Both the position numbers and the translations under genes were made by a program. DNA of 64,000 nt from Ophioderma brevispina (Eukaryota > Echinodermata > Ophiuroidea > Amphilepidida > Ophiodermatidae): contig JAMKCH010002919.1 of NCBI GenBank assembly GCA_023653785.1, positions 1-64,000 on the forward strand, written 5' to 3'. Position 1 is the first letter of the stretch, and every line of letters starts with the position of its first letter. The notes under the pieces are model-generated. The model was not told the DNA's origin. It searched no databases and saw only the letters and a list, made by a program, of their open reading frames with translations. Below are positions 11,763 to 24,079 of the stretch, piece after piece.

Positions 11763-11921
11763 GCAAAAAAATTGGAAGGGATTGCCTTTTCTCCCTAAGG
11801 TCATTTTCAGTGAAAGGGGTCAGTTCAGGGTTGTAATTTCAGGGTGGTAATGATTGGTGGTATATCTAAAGATATACCATACATGTGTGGATATTATTTA
11901 AGACGAAGTTTTAGACAACAT

Positions 11922-12730
11922 CTTTATTTGAAATGACAGGAGGGTGTAACCTACGTTAAATTAAAGCTTATAACTTGGGGATTCCTTCTAAACACATTTT
12001 GCGCCCAATTGGGCGTTTTTTCTATTTTCTTATTTGAAATGACAGGAAGGTGTAACCTACGTTAAATTAAAGCTTATAACTTGGGGATTCCTTCTAAACA
12101 CATTTTGCGCCCAATTGGGCACCTTTTCTATTTTCTTTATTTGAAATGACAGGAGAGTTTTACGTACATCAAATTAAAGCTTATAACTCGGGGATTCAGT
12201 TTTAACACATTTTGCGCCCAATTGGGCACCTTTCTATTTTCTTTATTTGAAACGACAGGAAGGTGTAAACTACGTTAAATTAAAGCTTATAACTCGGGGA
12301 TTCAGTTTTAACACATTTTGCGCCCAATTGGGCATTTTTTCTATTTTCTTTATTTGAAATGACAGGAGAGTTTTACGTTCATTAAATTAAAGCTCGTAAC
12401 TTAGGGATGCAGTTTTCACATATTTTGCGCCCAATTGGGCACCTTTCTATTTTCTTTATTTGAAATGACAGGAAGGTGTAACCTATGCTAAATTAAAGCT
12501 TATAGCTTGGGGATTCAGTTTTAACACATTTTGCGCCCAATTGGGTGTTTTTCTATTTTCTTTATTTGAATTGACAGGAGAGTTTTACGTACATCAAATT
12601 AAAGCTTGTAACTTAGGGATGCAGTTTTTTACAAATTTTGCGCCCAGTTTTAACACATTTTGCGCCCAATTGGGCGTTTTTTCTATTTTCTTTATTTGAA
12701 ATGACAGGAAGGTGTAACCTACGTTAAATT
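11922..12730 (+). repeat. 107-bp tandem satellite, about 7.5 copies
   Basis: Units begin near 11,926, 12,034, 12,139, 12,246, 12,353, 12,460, 12,567 and 12,686, each starting TTTGAAATGACAGG. Each unit holds TTAAATTAAAGCTTATAACT and a perfect palindrome GCGCCCAATTGGGC(G). Alternate units carry either AAGGTGTAACCTACG or AGAGTTTTACGTACAT, hinting at a higher-order dimer. Confidence 0.9.
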
Positions 12731-12998
12731 ATGTGAGGTCAAAGGTCACATACCAGAGAGATCAAGTTGCAATCTTATACTCATATATCAAACATCTACT
12801 TTAAAATCAGTTATATTTCTTTTTATACATGTTTCTGTAATTAAAGTGCAACTTCAAACTAGGAAACCATCTACTCCTCTTAAATGCTTTTTAATGTTGT
12901 TCTTATTTCTTGTAAAATTATGCCTGGCGACCCGACACAGTTGTTTTTAAATACTTGTTAAACTAATGGTGGAATTGGAGGGTTATGGATCTGCCTTT

Positions 12999-14478
12999 TT
13001 AAAGGCACTATCAGTGATTTGCTAAATCTGAAAATAATTAGATGTTTGCATAACAATTTTAGGTATCCCAACATGCCCTACAAGTGATAAGACCAAAAGC
13101 AACCTAATGACATAATCAGATATTTTAGTCATTACTGTCCGTACGGACACTTTACGGTAGACGTTTCATATAAACTCCTCAAAAAAAGTTTGGAAATTTT
13201 TTCAGACATGTATTTCTTATTTAATTTGAAATTTTATTACACTCTATTGCATATCAGTGAAAAGCTCAGTTATTCCTCTGTACAATGACACCAAAATGAT
13301 AATTGATTTCTTCATGATTGAGTGACATTCCTTTAAATACTGGTAGGTCTGAAAGATAAAGTGCCAAATTTCAGTACCTGTACTCATTTTAGGGTTGCTT
13401 AAATTAAGAGGATTAGGTTAAATGGAATGTGCACTGCCCAATTTGATGAGTTTGCTGCTGGCAGGCTACTGAAGATTTTTTAACCCTTTCATTCTCAAGT
13501 TACTCATTGACGATCCTAGCATGATACGGATGGGCGTTAGTATCGTCTCGGAGTACTCATATCGTCCCAGATTGAGGACATAAGAGATGGAGCCTTAGAA
13601 TATTGTCCGCGAAAACGACAGCATTGTTGCCTTCAATAACAACAAGTTTTTTCTTCCCAGTTATCAGGGCTGCCTCCACCAAAAGCTGTCACTCTTCCAA
13701 TGCAACAGACAGGCAAAACTTCACCACGTCTCCTCTAAACTAACTCTACCATCCAACTTCCGAATACAAAATCTGCATTCATCTGAAAACATGAATTTCT
13801 GTCACCACTTTTAAATTCCACCACTGGTGTTGCTGACACCACCTTAACTGGGCCTGATGGTGAAGGGCTATAATTGCTGGCTTCTTAGCAAGTTACCATG
13901 CTCTCGGATTGGACTTGTGTCAATACTGCCCCACAAACCGTGCCTGTAAATTTCTGGAAGACAATCTCCAATTCCGAAGAGCAGAGAGTAATAAACCTGT
14001 CTTTCTGGGGTGTCGTCGCCCGGGGATATCCGCTTCTGGGTCTCACCTTCCCATTACCAGTTTGCACGGAATTTTGTTTTCCATTTTGATACAGCACTAG
14101 GGTTGGCTACAACTTGATTCTGGGATATGCCAGCTTCAATTTGCCTCATGGCACGAGCCAAATTCTGTAAGGAAGGGGAGTATGTGCCTTGTAAGGAAGG
14201 GGAGTAATGTCACGAGGTATAACCATGTTAGTGTCAATAGACCTATTGGGGAATTCCCCTTTTGATCTATTCATTGCGCGCTCGACTTGAGACGAGGGGT
14301 CCCGGGTTTGAGTCCCGGTCTCGGCGGGGCTGAGAAATAAGTCACTGGTATATCTCGGTGAGGAATTGGATGATGGTTGTCCGTCAATCTACCATCGGCT
14401 CAGGCGGTCCGTGACACTATTCCTGCAAATTTCAAACATTTTTGACAATTTCAGGAGAATCACTGATAGTGTCTTTAA
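12999..14478. mobile_element. TTAA-flanked element, family E
   Basis: TTAA at 12,999-13,002 and 14,475-14,478 bounds termini AGGCACTATCAGTGATT and (inverted) AGACACTATCAGTGATT. The left interior (TAGGTATCCCAACAT, GACCAAAAGCAACCTAATGA) resembles, inverted, the right interior of the 7.85-8.45 kb MITE, so these families are related. A tRNA-like SINE lies inside at about 14,270-14,345. Confidence 0.75.
14270..14345 (+). repeat. tRNA-derived SINE head
   Basis: CTTGAGACGAGGGGTCCCGG is followed by a box-B-like GGGTTTGAGTCCCGG. There is no complete cloverleaf. Sequence to about 14,410 may be the SINE body. Confidence 0.5.
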
Positions 14479-15618
14479 CTAAAGTGACATAAGATCTGCT
14501 CTTCTTGACCAGGTGGCATATACACACTTGGGCACCACACAATTACCACACTATAATAAAAGAACTTCATTTGAAATGGTTATATAAACTTCTACACTTT
14601 TATTCACTCTTCATTGGTAAACAAAAACAAGTTTTCCATTATTCTTTGACATTGCTGAATGCTTAAATAGTCATGCAGAATGGTGCAAGATATCAAACCT
14701 ATTGTGCATTTTGGGTGAAAAATACCAACTTTGGCACAGATGTAGCTCTTGATATGCTGAATAAATCTGGTCTAGGGGCCAAATTAATTTCCTTCCAAGA
14801 TGGCCGCCAAATTCAAAATGGCCGCCACTGTTAAAATGTCATGTTTTTACGTGCTTTCTTTGTTTATTATATGATCCAGTTACTCAATTTGATTGTGTTT
14901 CGTGCCATTTTAGAACAGAAATACCCTGATTGACACTCCACTGGTAATTCCATTGTATACATTAGCAAAATTGATGCAAAATGGCAGAAAATCCAAAATG
15001 GCGGCCAATTTGAAGCATATCATTTGATTATCAAGAAATGAATGTTTTTCTTGATTTTGCTATGATTCCCTAAGGTTGTTATTGAACAATGTGCATTAAA
15101 AATAGAATTCACATCACCTTAAGAATACAACTAAATAAGACTTGAATCCAAAATGGAGGCGAAAATCCAAAATGGCGGCTAATTTGTCACTTAAGCTTAT
15201 CCTTTGATTATCAAGAAATGAATGTTTTCCTTATCTTGATATAACTCCCTCAAGAAGGAATTCACATCAACTTAAGGGAAACCAATTAAAGGTATGTTGT
15301 TTAAATTGCGTTCTTTCCATATCATTTGGCTAAGATGGCTGCCAACCCTCGAATGTCAACTACTTTTAGAAGTATCATTTACGTGACTGTATGATTCCTC
15401 CGTGCGCTTTGAATGTTTTTTTTTTTTCATTAAAAATAACATACCCTAGTTGATTGTGGTAATTGTTGTCTCTGTTATACACAGCCTGTAAAATGTAACA
15501 TCTAGTGGTGGAGAGAATTGTTTATCATTGCCCCACAATCGGTCCAAAAATCACAGGCCAACAGGCACATGTTACACCATGAAAAAGCTTTCCCGGTGCT
15601 CTAGGTCTAGTGATTTGT

Positions 15619-16563
15619 TTAAAAAACGATTTTAGTGGTGCAACAAAAAAGGAATCCTATAGTGGGCACTTCTAACGGCAATTCAAATATGGCCAAATTG
15701 CCACCACCCAAAATATGAGTTTGACCGGCAGAGTCTTTGGATAGCCTTATGTGTAGGCAAAGGTCTTTACTAAATACTTTCCCATGAAATTCCTTGCAGG
15801 GATAACCACATCGACAGTTTTGGAAGTACTCTATGTGTGAAAACAGACCCGTTGTAGAATCAACCTCAATATCTGATGACAACATCAAAGTCCTCACCAT
15901 TGAGCTCGGCTCTGCATAATTTATCAGTCTACAAACCTCCTCAGTAATTTCGCACCCTTTATTTCAATTTCGGGAATTCCACTAAACCTCATCTCTTAAT
16001 TGGCGATTTCACCAGCAACCTAGTACCCAATGTGTGCTACCATGAAGCCAAAAGACGGGACAAGCTGTGGAAGAATGGTTAGACAGAGTCACATCTACAA
16101 TCACCTCACGACCCTAAACTGCCGCTATCATTTTAGAGTACCCATTGGAAGAGAGGTTACATCCTTGAGTAATATCCTATTGTTTGGCAAAACACTCTAA
16201 CCTGTGTTCACGATTTGTTCTGAATCCTGTTCCACTAACTCTATTCATGCTGCAGTCAGTTAGACCAAACAAAGAACAAATGCCTTTCAAATTCAAGCTG
16301 TACTTTAACTACAGAACTGAAGAATGTTTCTGCCTCTCCAAAACCTTCCAGAACTATGACAAATTTGCCCAACTCGTGAATAAGACTATTACCGCGGAGA
16401 TTTCATCAAAGCTGTAGGACGGAATACAAACCAGGGCCTTTTCCAAGAATGTGCTAAAGGATATCAAGGGTATTCCACCATTTTTGAAGCCGATCCTTTC
16501 TCCTGAAACCACTGTTAAAGGTGAGGAAGTGTCAGAGGAAAGGATCAAACATATTACTAGCAC
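15619..16563. other. Unrecognised degenerate coding-like segment
   Basis: Open frames of 77-93 codons exist on both strands (15,619-15,900 minus; 16,184-16,417 plus). The plus reading contains YRTEECFCLSKTFQNYDKF and can be extended by passing one stop. I do not recognise the domain. It may be the upstream part of the LINE that follows. Confidence 0.25.
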
Positions 16564-16779
16564 GGCGCGCTGACACTGAGCTATCCAAGACTGTGTTGGC
16601 AGATGAACGATAGATAATAATTCATCTAAGTGTTTAGGTTCGAAGTGTCCATCGCTTTTCTAGCGGATATCATCAGAATGGTATATTTATATATACAATT
16701 TTATATTTGTTTTTTAACATTTTAACACTCTTAGTTCTCCAGTAGACAAGGATGGATATTTAATTAATCTTTCCCGAGA

Positions 16780-18520
16780 GATCGACGGCACTGTCCTGAA
16801 CTACTTATGTGCAGAGTATGCTAGTCCTGTATGGGAAAGGTCAACCCATGCCAAGAAGCTTGATCCAGCATTAAATGCCTCCTGCCAGCTTATCACAGAA
16901 TGTCAACGGACAACTTGAATTGCTCCAACCAACCATCTGTTGTAGTGTAGCTGGCTTCCAAATCTCTAATGTGAACCAACCCGATGTCTGGACAGAGAAC
17001 CAGCTGCTTAAAGCCGCCTTAAATCCAGGAGTGCAATGGGTTTTGGGGTGTATAAGATTTAATAGGGCTGTTTTGATATTAGATGTAACGGTGCGCATGG
17101 CTCCAGCGCGCATATCTCTTTAGCAATGGCGCGTATGTTCAAGGGTATTATGTTTGATAGAGATTACTTTTTTGCAGGGGAAGTTTCTGGAGTTTGAGTT
17201 ATTCACAGGGTAATTTAACAGAAGCATGATTGATGGGAACGTCATCATATTTTTTTCTTAATTTATCATGATATTACTAAGATCTTTTGAACAAAGGTTT
17301 AAGAAGATGATTTTTAATGTCACTGGGACCGAGACTGGGCCATAGTAAATGCATGTCGCAGTTTTCACAAATTACCGTTTGGAAATCCCCATGCCCAACA
17401 AATCAGGCAGATCGTGTCCTACCCTCCCTTACAGAACCACATGTATAGAGTCCTCACATCTTTGATCGAATTACCGCTGGACAGACACCCGAGATACAGA
17501 AGGCTTCTTCTTGTTGTGGCGTCTTGTAGTTATAATCGGTAGCGAGATGAATAGCTTGGTGTCACATGTCAGGTACCAGGTCTCGTGCCGGTATCTTATC
17601 AGTTTGCTCTTCGGGGGCGACCGATATATATAAATCCGACTATTTTAAATCAGGCTTTAACATGAACCTCTGCCCAAGTGCTTGTCTTTTGTTTCCAAAA
17701 GACACCATTTATATTATGTCTAAACAGTACAAAATTACCTTTTCCCTACGGATTCAAAAACGACGTACGATGACGAGAATCGGTTGTTTTTTCCAATGTA
17801 TGGATACGTTACGTCCATTTTTTTTACCCGAATGGTCCCCCGAAGCAAAAATAATAAACCATCACTGCCGTGACGTCATCAAATCTTTCTTTTTTTTTTC
17901 CAAAATTGGCTGTTATTCCCATAATAAATTCCTTTTTAAGATTCAACCTCTGTATATTGTTCTTTATTATAATTTGTCAATTGTCCCCGTCCCCGCAGAA
18001 TAGTGGAAAAAGATGGGTCCATATCTACAAACTGAAACAGTCAACCGGCTCAATACCCTTACCGTGGACTGATGAGCAGACGGACCCCCGGGTTAGTTAT
18101 CCAGCTTACAGCCACTTCGCGCGGCTGCGGGGTTATGCGTCCAGAGAGAGTTTCTCAAGCAAGTCAAACTCCTTGAAACAGTCTGTAAGGAGCTGTTTTA
18201 CGAGAGTCGCCTGTGGAAAGAAAGTAACATCTCTTGTATTGACCGACGAGCATCACCCCCTGGATCTGACCCTCATGGGCTGAATGGCGATGTCTCACAG
18301 ATTGAGAACCAGACTCGGATAATCCAAGGTTTGCCTTGTCAGAAGTGGGACTACCTGGAAGCGGATCAGAACACTACCTGTAATTGTAGAACAGCACTAC
18401 AAACAATGGAACATGCTCCTTTGTCTGCCCCTGTTGGCGCAACAATGCCACAACAAGGACCTTGCGCATTCAGTGAGAAGCCAGACATTGTACCCACAAA
18501 AGATATATTTCTATTACATT
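16780..18520 (+). pseudogene. Decayed non-LTR retrotransposon, RT C-terminal half
   Basis: At 16,799-16,906 the plus strand reads AEYASPVWERSTHAKKLDPA and ends QLITEC, the connector after the RT palm in many LINE proteins (usual form AEYxxPVWxRSxHTxxLD...GC). At 18,331-18,470 it reads QKWDYLEADQNTTCNCRTAL, QTMEH and, one frame over, LLCLPLLAQQCHNKDLA, matching the LINE C-terminal Cys/His segment (WG...CxCG...QTxxHLLxCPLL). Between them are several stops and frame changes and a foreign block near 17.2-17.45 kb. The palm (YADD) and endonuclease are not seen. It lies within the 5.6-kb left-arm element. Confidence 0.75.
17215..17450 (-). repeat. Dispersed repeat, copy 1
   Basis: The minus strand here matches 28,640-28,830 on the plus strand: shared GACACGATCTGC, GGGGATTTCCAAACGGT, CTCGGTCCCAGTGACATT and CTTAGTAATATCATGATAA. 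The identity of the element is unknown. Confidence 0.7.
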
Positions 18521-20589
18521 ACAGCCACACTTCAGCATTTTTATGACCTGGCTATGTATGCTTTGATGGCCTCTGGAAAGGTTGTTCCATACAGGGACTG
18601 TAAGCTGCAATTTTTTTCCGACCCCCAGTCAGCTGGATCTGGTAGCTCCGGAGCTCCCAGCAACCTTGTCCCCAGCAACGTCCTACCTGATATGCTGCTG
18701 TTTTGAGGGAGGTGTATCATAACTTGTCTGTTGTACATGAGGTCACAAATATGTCATTGTTTTGGCATTGTTCTTTCAAGGTAGGCTATCTTCTTAAAAG
18801 GAGGAGTTCTTCCAGGTTTGCAAAAAGTTTTTACCACATCAGGAAGATTTTGCTTGCTTCCCTTGCGTTGTTCTTTTTGTGCAATCCGGGGAAGGTTGAA
18901 ATCAGCAGAGACAAGAGTTCTCTGGTCCTAGGGTCTGGGCAATAGTATGTGGTGTGAATCTGTGATTCCTTTCGGTACCAAATGCCAGCCAGAGTTCAGT
19001 GAGGGTGGACTGGTTGAACAAGGATATAGAAAAAACACACGTCTGTGTCCACATTACGTATACACAGCATGAACCCTTGGTATACTTGAGCCAGCAGCAT
19101 TGGGTGCATGAATAGAAGCTGCTTATTTATGTGTGTATGAGATAGATAGTTTAGATAGATTGTCGGTATCTGGTTATTGCACCATCATCCACTGACAAAC
19201 AACGAACCACTAGCTAGATGTCTTAAACTATGAAGGGATGCCTGTATTACAATATAAATGGAGGTTCTACAAGTTATCATAAATAACAAATGAAGAATGA
19301 ATAGTAAATGAATACAAACATCCCAAAAATACTTCGTAATTTTGAACATAATGCCTCACATGACCACATCCATTGTCTGGTATTTTGGTCCATGGTAAAC
19401 ATGGATTAATAACTCCGTATAAATACTAACAAATTGCATTAGGCAGCTATTTTGAATAGAACATCTTAAAATTACACATTGACAGCACCAGGCACACATA
19501 AAGAGTTACCTGGTAGAAGCCAATATACCTGTGAGGTTACAACTTGACAAGAAAAATCAGTAGTACATAAGGCATGTCGTAATTTATAGGGAGCCATTGT
19601 GGACATGGCAGCCATATTTGTTTTTTAAGTTACCTTTTTTCAAAATGTAAAATTTTAAAACACATACCAAGACAAAGACCAATTTTGTTTTAGAAATGTT
19701 GGATTAAATCTTTATCATTTACCATGACAATAAAATCAATACACCTTAAACATATCAACGTTTACTTGCTGCATTTTTGATTGGCAGCCATTGTGAATAT
19801 GGCATGCCATTTTGATAGCATGTACATTGGCATTTAAAATAAAATGTAGGTTTGGATAGGTTGAGGGCCCAAAATCTTAGAAAATCAACGAAAACCGTGG
19901 TTTGCAACTGTAAAACTACACAAGCCAGCTTTTTCTGTGAGCGCAGCCATCTTGAATTAGGCTCCAATGTGACCCACCCCGCCATTTTGAATTAAACCTA
20001 CGATTTTGGTGAAAAACATAAATATTGAATTTAAAAGTTCACCAGTCTTATCTGATCTATATAATAAAGTTTGCAACCACATATTGCAATAATGAATGCC
20101 TTTTATAGGTGGCGGCCATTTTGAAATGGCGGCCATATTGGAAGGAAATTAATTTGGCCCCTAGACCAGATTTGTTTAGCAATCATACTACCTCTGTGGT
20201 CCAATTTGGACTTTTCACCAAAATGCACAATACTTTTCACCATTCGCTGACTATTATAAAGGTATAACCCGGAGGGCATTTTGAAGCAATCCCACACAAT
20301 GCATTGCAATGTGCCTATACCTGTACTAAACCATGTCATACTAAAGGATAATAAGTGTTCAAAAGTTTTAAGACCACAACGCCATTTCATGATCAATGTA
20401 ACTTCCAAAAGACCTAGCCCTTGTGGGTTAAAATGAGTGTAAAAGTTGGTGTTTTTATGTTTCCAGACTAGGATTTTTGTGGGATCACTGCCTATTGAAG
20501 TGAATTTCCACCAAACCAGTGCATTGTGGGATGGACTCAATACAGCACCTTCTGGGTATCAACCTGGCCTGTAGAAAAGCTATTTCATA

Positions 20590-21850
20590 GTCTGTACATG
20601 CATGTTTTCAGGGTAAAGTGCAACCAAACGGGTCAAAAAAAACCCCCTTTCAACTTAAAAAAAATATGCCTTGTTTATGGATCAACAATACATGTTTAAT
20701 AAAATAAGATTCCGCGGGCGAATTGTTACCGCAACATGACAAGGGTAGCCAACTTCCTCAGCACTGGATCAACACGCCGACTGCGTAGCAACTGATCCAG
20801 CTGATACAACCGAAGGGGTGAACCGGTTTACGAAACCAAACAAAATCACTATTTGATTTTTGAAGGTATTGTCAATGAAAAATGACGAAGTGTTTTGCTG
20901 CGACTGCATTCATACAAATGAAAGTCATAATTGTAGATCTTACAGGTTTCTGAAGGAACATAACTCACAAGAACGCTTACAAAATATGGACAAACGAATG
21001 CACGTTTGAGAAAGCCTAGTACCAATAGTGTGTATTGTGGAATCGAAACAATGTGCATTTGTGGTTCATTTAAGACAAGCTGAACCATTGTTGTATTGTC
21101 CACAACAAAAAAAATGTCGATTGTTTATCCATAAGCTGCCAAGTTGGAAAAAAAGTTGATAAACAAAACCCCGCCGCCTGCAGTACTGCAGTATCAACCA
21201 TGCAGTCCACGTGCATCATCGTAAAGTTATTTAAAAATATTACTAGAATAAAAATGTGCTGCTAACATGACCATATTTAGGACAGAAAAAGATACTGGTT
21301 TCCGTCCAAAATGGTAATGTCAGCAACACACTATTGGCCTAGAATCTTTTTAAAACCTTTACAAAATGTGTTTACCACTATTATGGAAAATGCAAATAAA
21401 ACCAATTTATTTATGTATTACCTAAGAGATCCATGCACCAATATGCAACTATCCTCTACAGAAAGGGCAGGCACATTGTCAGCTTTCAAAAATCAGATGG
21501 TACTGGGCACTTACAAGTTATGGTCTTACTCTTCTATTTAGCCCTGGGTTAAATTATCAGTGCTCAAAACCACTTATTTCCAATGATGCCTACGAATCCA
21601 GGACAAAATTGTAGGGCCAGTCAGGGGTTTCCACCCCTTACTCTTCCTGAAACTGCGGGAGTCATATACCGGTATGATTCACTGTGTTACATGGGACAGA
21701 CCCAGCTTAACATCTCCTGAAAAATGGGGCCCATTCTCATGGTTCATCTTGCCCAAGTCCAAAGAGTGGACTTTAGTTTTAATAAATAGTCTTAAAACAA
21801 ACCAAATCCAGGGAATATTTAAGTACCGAATTACATGATCAGCAAGTGGC
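20590..21850. other. Non-coding left-arm sequence
   Basis: No gene. It aligns, with heavy small-indel differences, to the right arm at about 61,430-62,260; for example AACCATGAGAATGGGCCCC here (minus) against AACCATGATAATACCCCC there. Confidence 0.5.
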
Positions 21851-21917
21851 CCCCGCCGGGACTCGAACCGGGGACATCCTGCACCAAAGGCAAAGACTCT
21901 AACCGTGGGCCACGCTC
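21851..21917 (-). repeat. tRNA-derived SINE head, left arm
   Basis: On the minus strand GTGGCCC pairs with a terminal GGGCCAC like an acceptor stem, and CCCCGGTTCGAGTCCCGG resembles a T-arm/box B. The D-arm is not canonical, so a functional tRNA is not supported. The right-arm mirror is at 61,340-61,425. Confidence 0.55.
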
Positions 21918-22118
21918 AAATACTCCTACTACTGACTGAGCAAAGGAATCAGAAGAAATTCCTTATTCACGACATTGTAATTTTTGTGGCTTTGTTTGAG
22001 AACCGGGGACTTGCAGTATGGCAGTGTCGTTTGTGTTGTTTTTAACAGGTAGTATCTTTGAATTCCTTGGCATATATAGGAATTATCCAAGGGATCCATG
22101 AATTAGCTCATTATTAAC

Positions 22119-23340
22119 ATAACCCAACCCTTTTTTCTTCTTACACTAGATAGCTACCATACCGCACCAAAACAGTACAAAACAAATACCTATGCACTAT
22201 TACAGTGGTACTACAAAACTGTACAAACTATGTTTGCCACTTCAGTATGTATGCTGGGCTCTACCTCTAAGTTATCATGGGTTATTCATGAACCCAACAA
22301 ATCAGTACAGGTCATTTCATAGGTACACGGTACCGGATGCTTACTCACGTGGTAGCCTATACGGCAGCTACACCCTGTCTACCGCGCTGCAGGGAGCTAA
22401 TGCACAGTACCACAGGCTAATTGCTGAGGTGGTAGCTGCAAAATAGGGCTTACATAGTACACAATATTATGATACAGTAATGTGGCTACTCTGCTTTGCC
22501 TACCCCAATGGCTACCCGTAGTTGCCCACTAGGTGGAGAGAATGTGGATTTAGTAACATGTACCGGTGTAGACACGCAGCTACCACTAGCTACCCCCCGG
22601 TTACCACGACGCCATTTTTAAGTGGTGAAAAATTTCATGAAATGAGGGCGCCATACACTTGGGCTCTGTTTAGCGTTTTTTTTTGAACGTTTTTTAGAAA
22701 AATCAATTACTTAATTCAAATCGAGCATCATCAAAAACCAAAACCCCCATAATAACCGCACTTTTAATAAAAAATGCAAAATTGATAAAATTGGATGACT
22801 TTACACAAAAACAAAAATTGATGGGCATGAGAAATACCGCTCTCATGCTTGAGAGCCCGGTTAACCACGTATCTACTCCACGCCAGGCCAGACAGCCGCT
22901 TGTGTACACTATCCGTCTATGCGGCAAAAATACCACGGAATCCTGGCCGGCGAGGGTACGTCTAATGGGTAGGTAATCGTTGGCTACTCGGTGGCCATTG
23001 TAGCTGTGTGGTAACTATATACCATGAAGAAATTGGCCGTGTATTTACTATAACCCAACAAATCGAACAGCTGCTATACCCTGGTTGTTCACAGGCGACA
23101 AAATAATGACAGGTGTAGAGTCATGTCTGCCACTACAAACAAAAACCAACAGGGACCTGGCCTGTTAATCTGCTCTAACTTCTAATCCCAACAAAACTGT
23201 ACAGTGTTACTTTGACATTGAACTTTTAATCTGTTCAAAACAGAACAAACCACTTTGGTGCTGTGCACTACTGAACTGTACATAACCCAACAGTCCTGCC
23301 ATCTGTTGGGTTTTGTTGGTTTTGAGGGGGTTAGGGTTAA
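22119..23340. mobile_element. 1.2-kb TTAA insertion, left arm only
   Basis: The left border reads (T)TAACCCAACCC and the right border GGGTTAGGGTTAA, inverted to one another. The right-arm mirror near 61,130 reads straight through (ATTAACATTAATGAGG on its minus strand), an empty site. The interior has no gene; phrases such as AACCCAACA and the ATG..ACCGTACC-type words repeat. Likely a non-autonomous TTAA-type element. Confidence 0.8.
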
Positions 23341-23928
23341 TGAGGTATAGTAAACCCAGTTGTCTGATTTTGAGAGCTGCTTATGACCCAGTTGTGGTGG
23401 ATGATCACAAACAGGCCTCCATTTATCTTCGAGTTAGTGACGTCAATGCTTTCACACAGATGTTTTACCTGTACACTGCCTTTATACGCACACACACACA
23501 GGTATGCTAGCACTCCGAATCAACGCCCAGATTTTAATGCTGTGACTTCTGCATGTATACACTGACGTCTCGTAAGGTAAAAGCACTATACATATGTTTA
23601 TAAACAAACATCCACATGCATATCACTGTACATGGTGCAACCATCTTTTTAGCATATTGCGTGAGTAGTCCCTTAATTACAATCAGGAGTGAATTTTTCC
23701 TACAGCTTATTTCAATTTGCAGGGGCAAATATCAGATAAAAGCGAAATCTTCTGGTGTCTTCCCTCTTCAGGACTATTTTGAAATAACATTTGTTTTGCA
23801 AGATTGATTATATAATAGTTGGAAACCAGTGGAGTCCAAGACTATTTCGATTTTTCCTTCAAAGCACTAAAAAATAACCTTAATCAAGCTTTTATAATGC
23901 ATAATTATAAACCAAAGATTGGGTAGAT

Positions 23929-24078
23929 GTTTCATATAGAAGTCCCAAGTATGCAAATGAGATGGCAGTATTGCCATTTATTCCATCAAGTGCTACTGCA
24001 CAACAATTTACAGTGCATGATGGAATCAATTGTAATACCTCATTTGCATGCTTAGGACTTCTATATGAAACATATACC
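23929..24078. repeat. Palindromic MITE, left arm
   Basis: GTTTCATATAGAAGTCC at the left and GGACTTCTATATGAAAC at the right enclose further complementary stretches (GCAAATGAG/CTCATTTGC), giving stems of about 60 bp. The mirror copy is at 58,776-58,945. Confidence 0.8.
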
Positions 24079-24079
24079 T

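Larger units (their letters stand above)
11347..12940. mobile_element. TIR element carrying a 107-bp satellite
   Basis: TGTCGGGTCGCC at 11,347 is the inverted complement of GGCGACCCGACA at about 12,926-12,937. The interior contains the satellite at 11,922-12,730 and one GAGGTCAAAGGTCA near 12,734. The same design (TGTCG-type ends plus a minisatellite) as the 10.5-11.26 kb element suggests one superfamily. No coding capacity. Confidence 0.55.
14663..20262. mobile_element. 5.6-kb inverted-terminus element, left arm only
   Basis: The outer 165 bp at 14,667-14,830 is the imperfect complement of 20,100-20,258. Shared phrases include ATAGTC, GAATGGTG, TGTGCATTTTGG, and TCTGGTCTAGGGGCCAAATT followed by AATTTCCTTCC. 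Both ends then carry repeated AAATGGCGGCC motifs. The left border reads TTAA, the right TATAA. The right arm at about 62,575 joins the two flanks directly, giving an empty site. No transposase was recognised; the interior includes a dead LINE at 16.78-18.52 kb. Confidence 0.75.

Noticed and set aside
11922..12730. CRISPR-like regular repeats
   Set aside because: Head-to-tail satellite with no distinct spacers, in a eukaryotic context.
17566..18003. 145-codon open frame
   Set aside because: Low-complexity Phe/Lys stretches from T-runs, no domain, sits between LINE fragments of another frame.
21851..21917. Possible functional tRNA gene (minus)
   Set aside because: Acceptor-like and T-arm-like parts pair, but the D-arm and anticodon arm are not canonical; a mutated mirror copy exists in the right arm, so a SINE is more likely.
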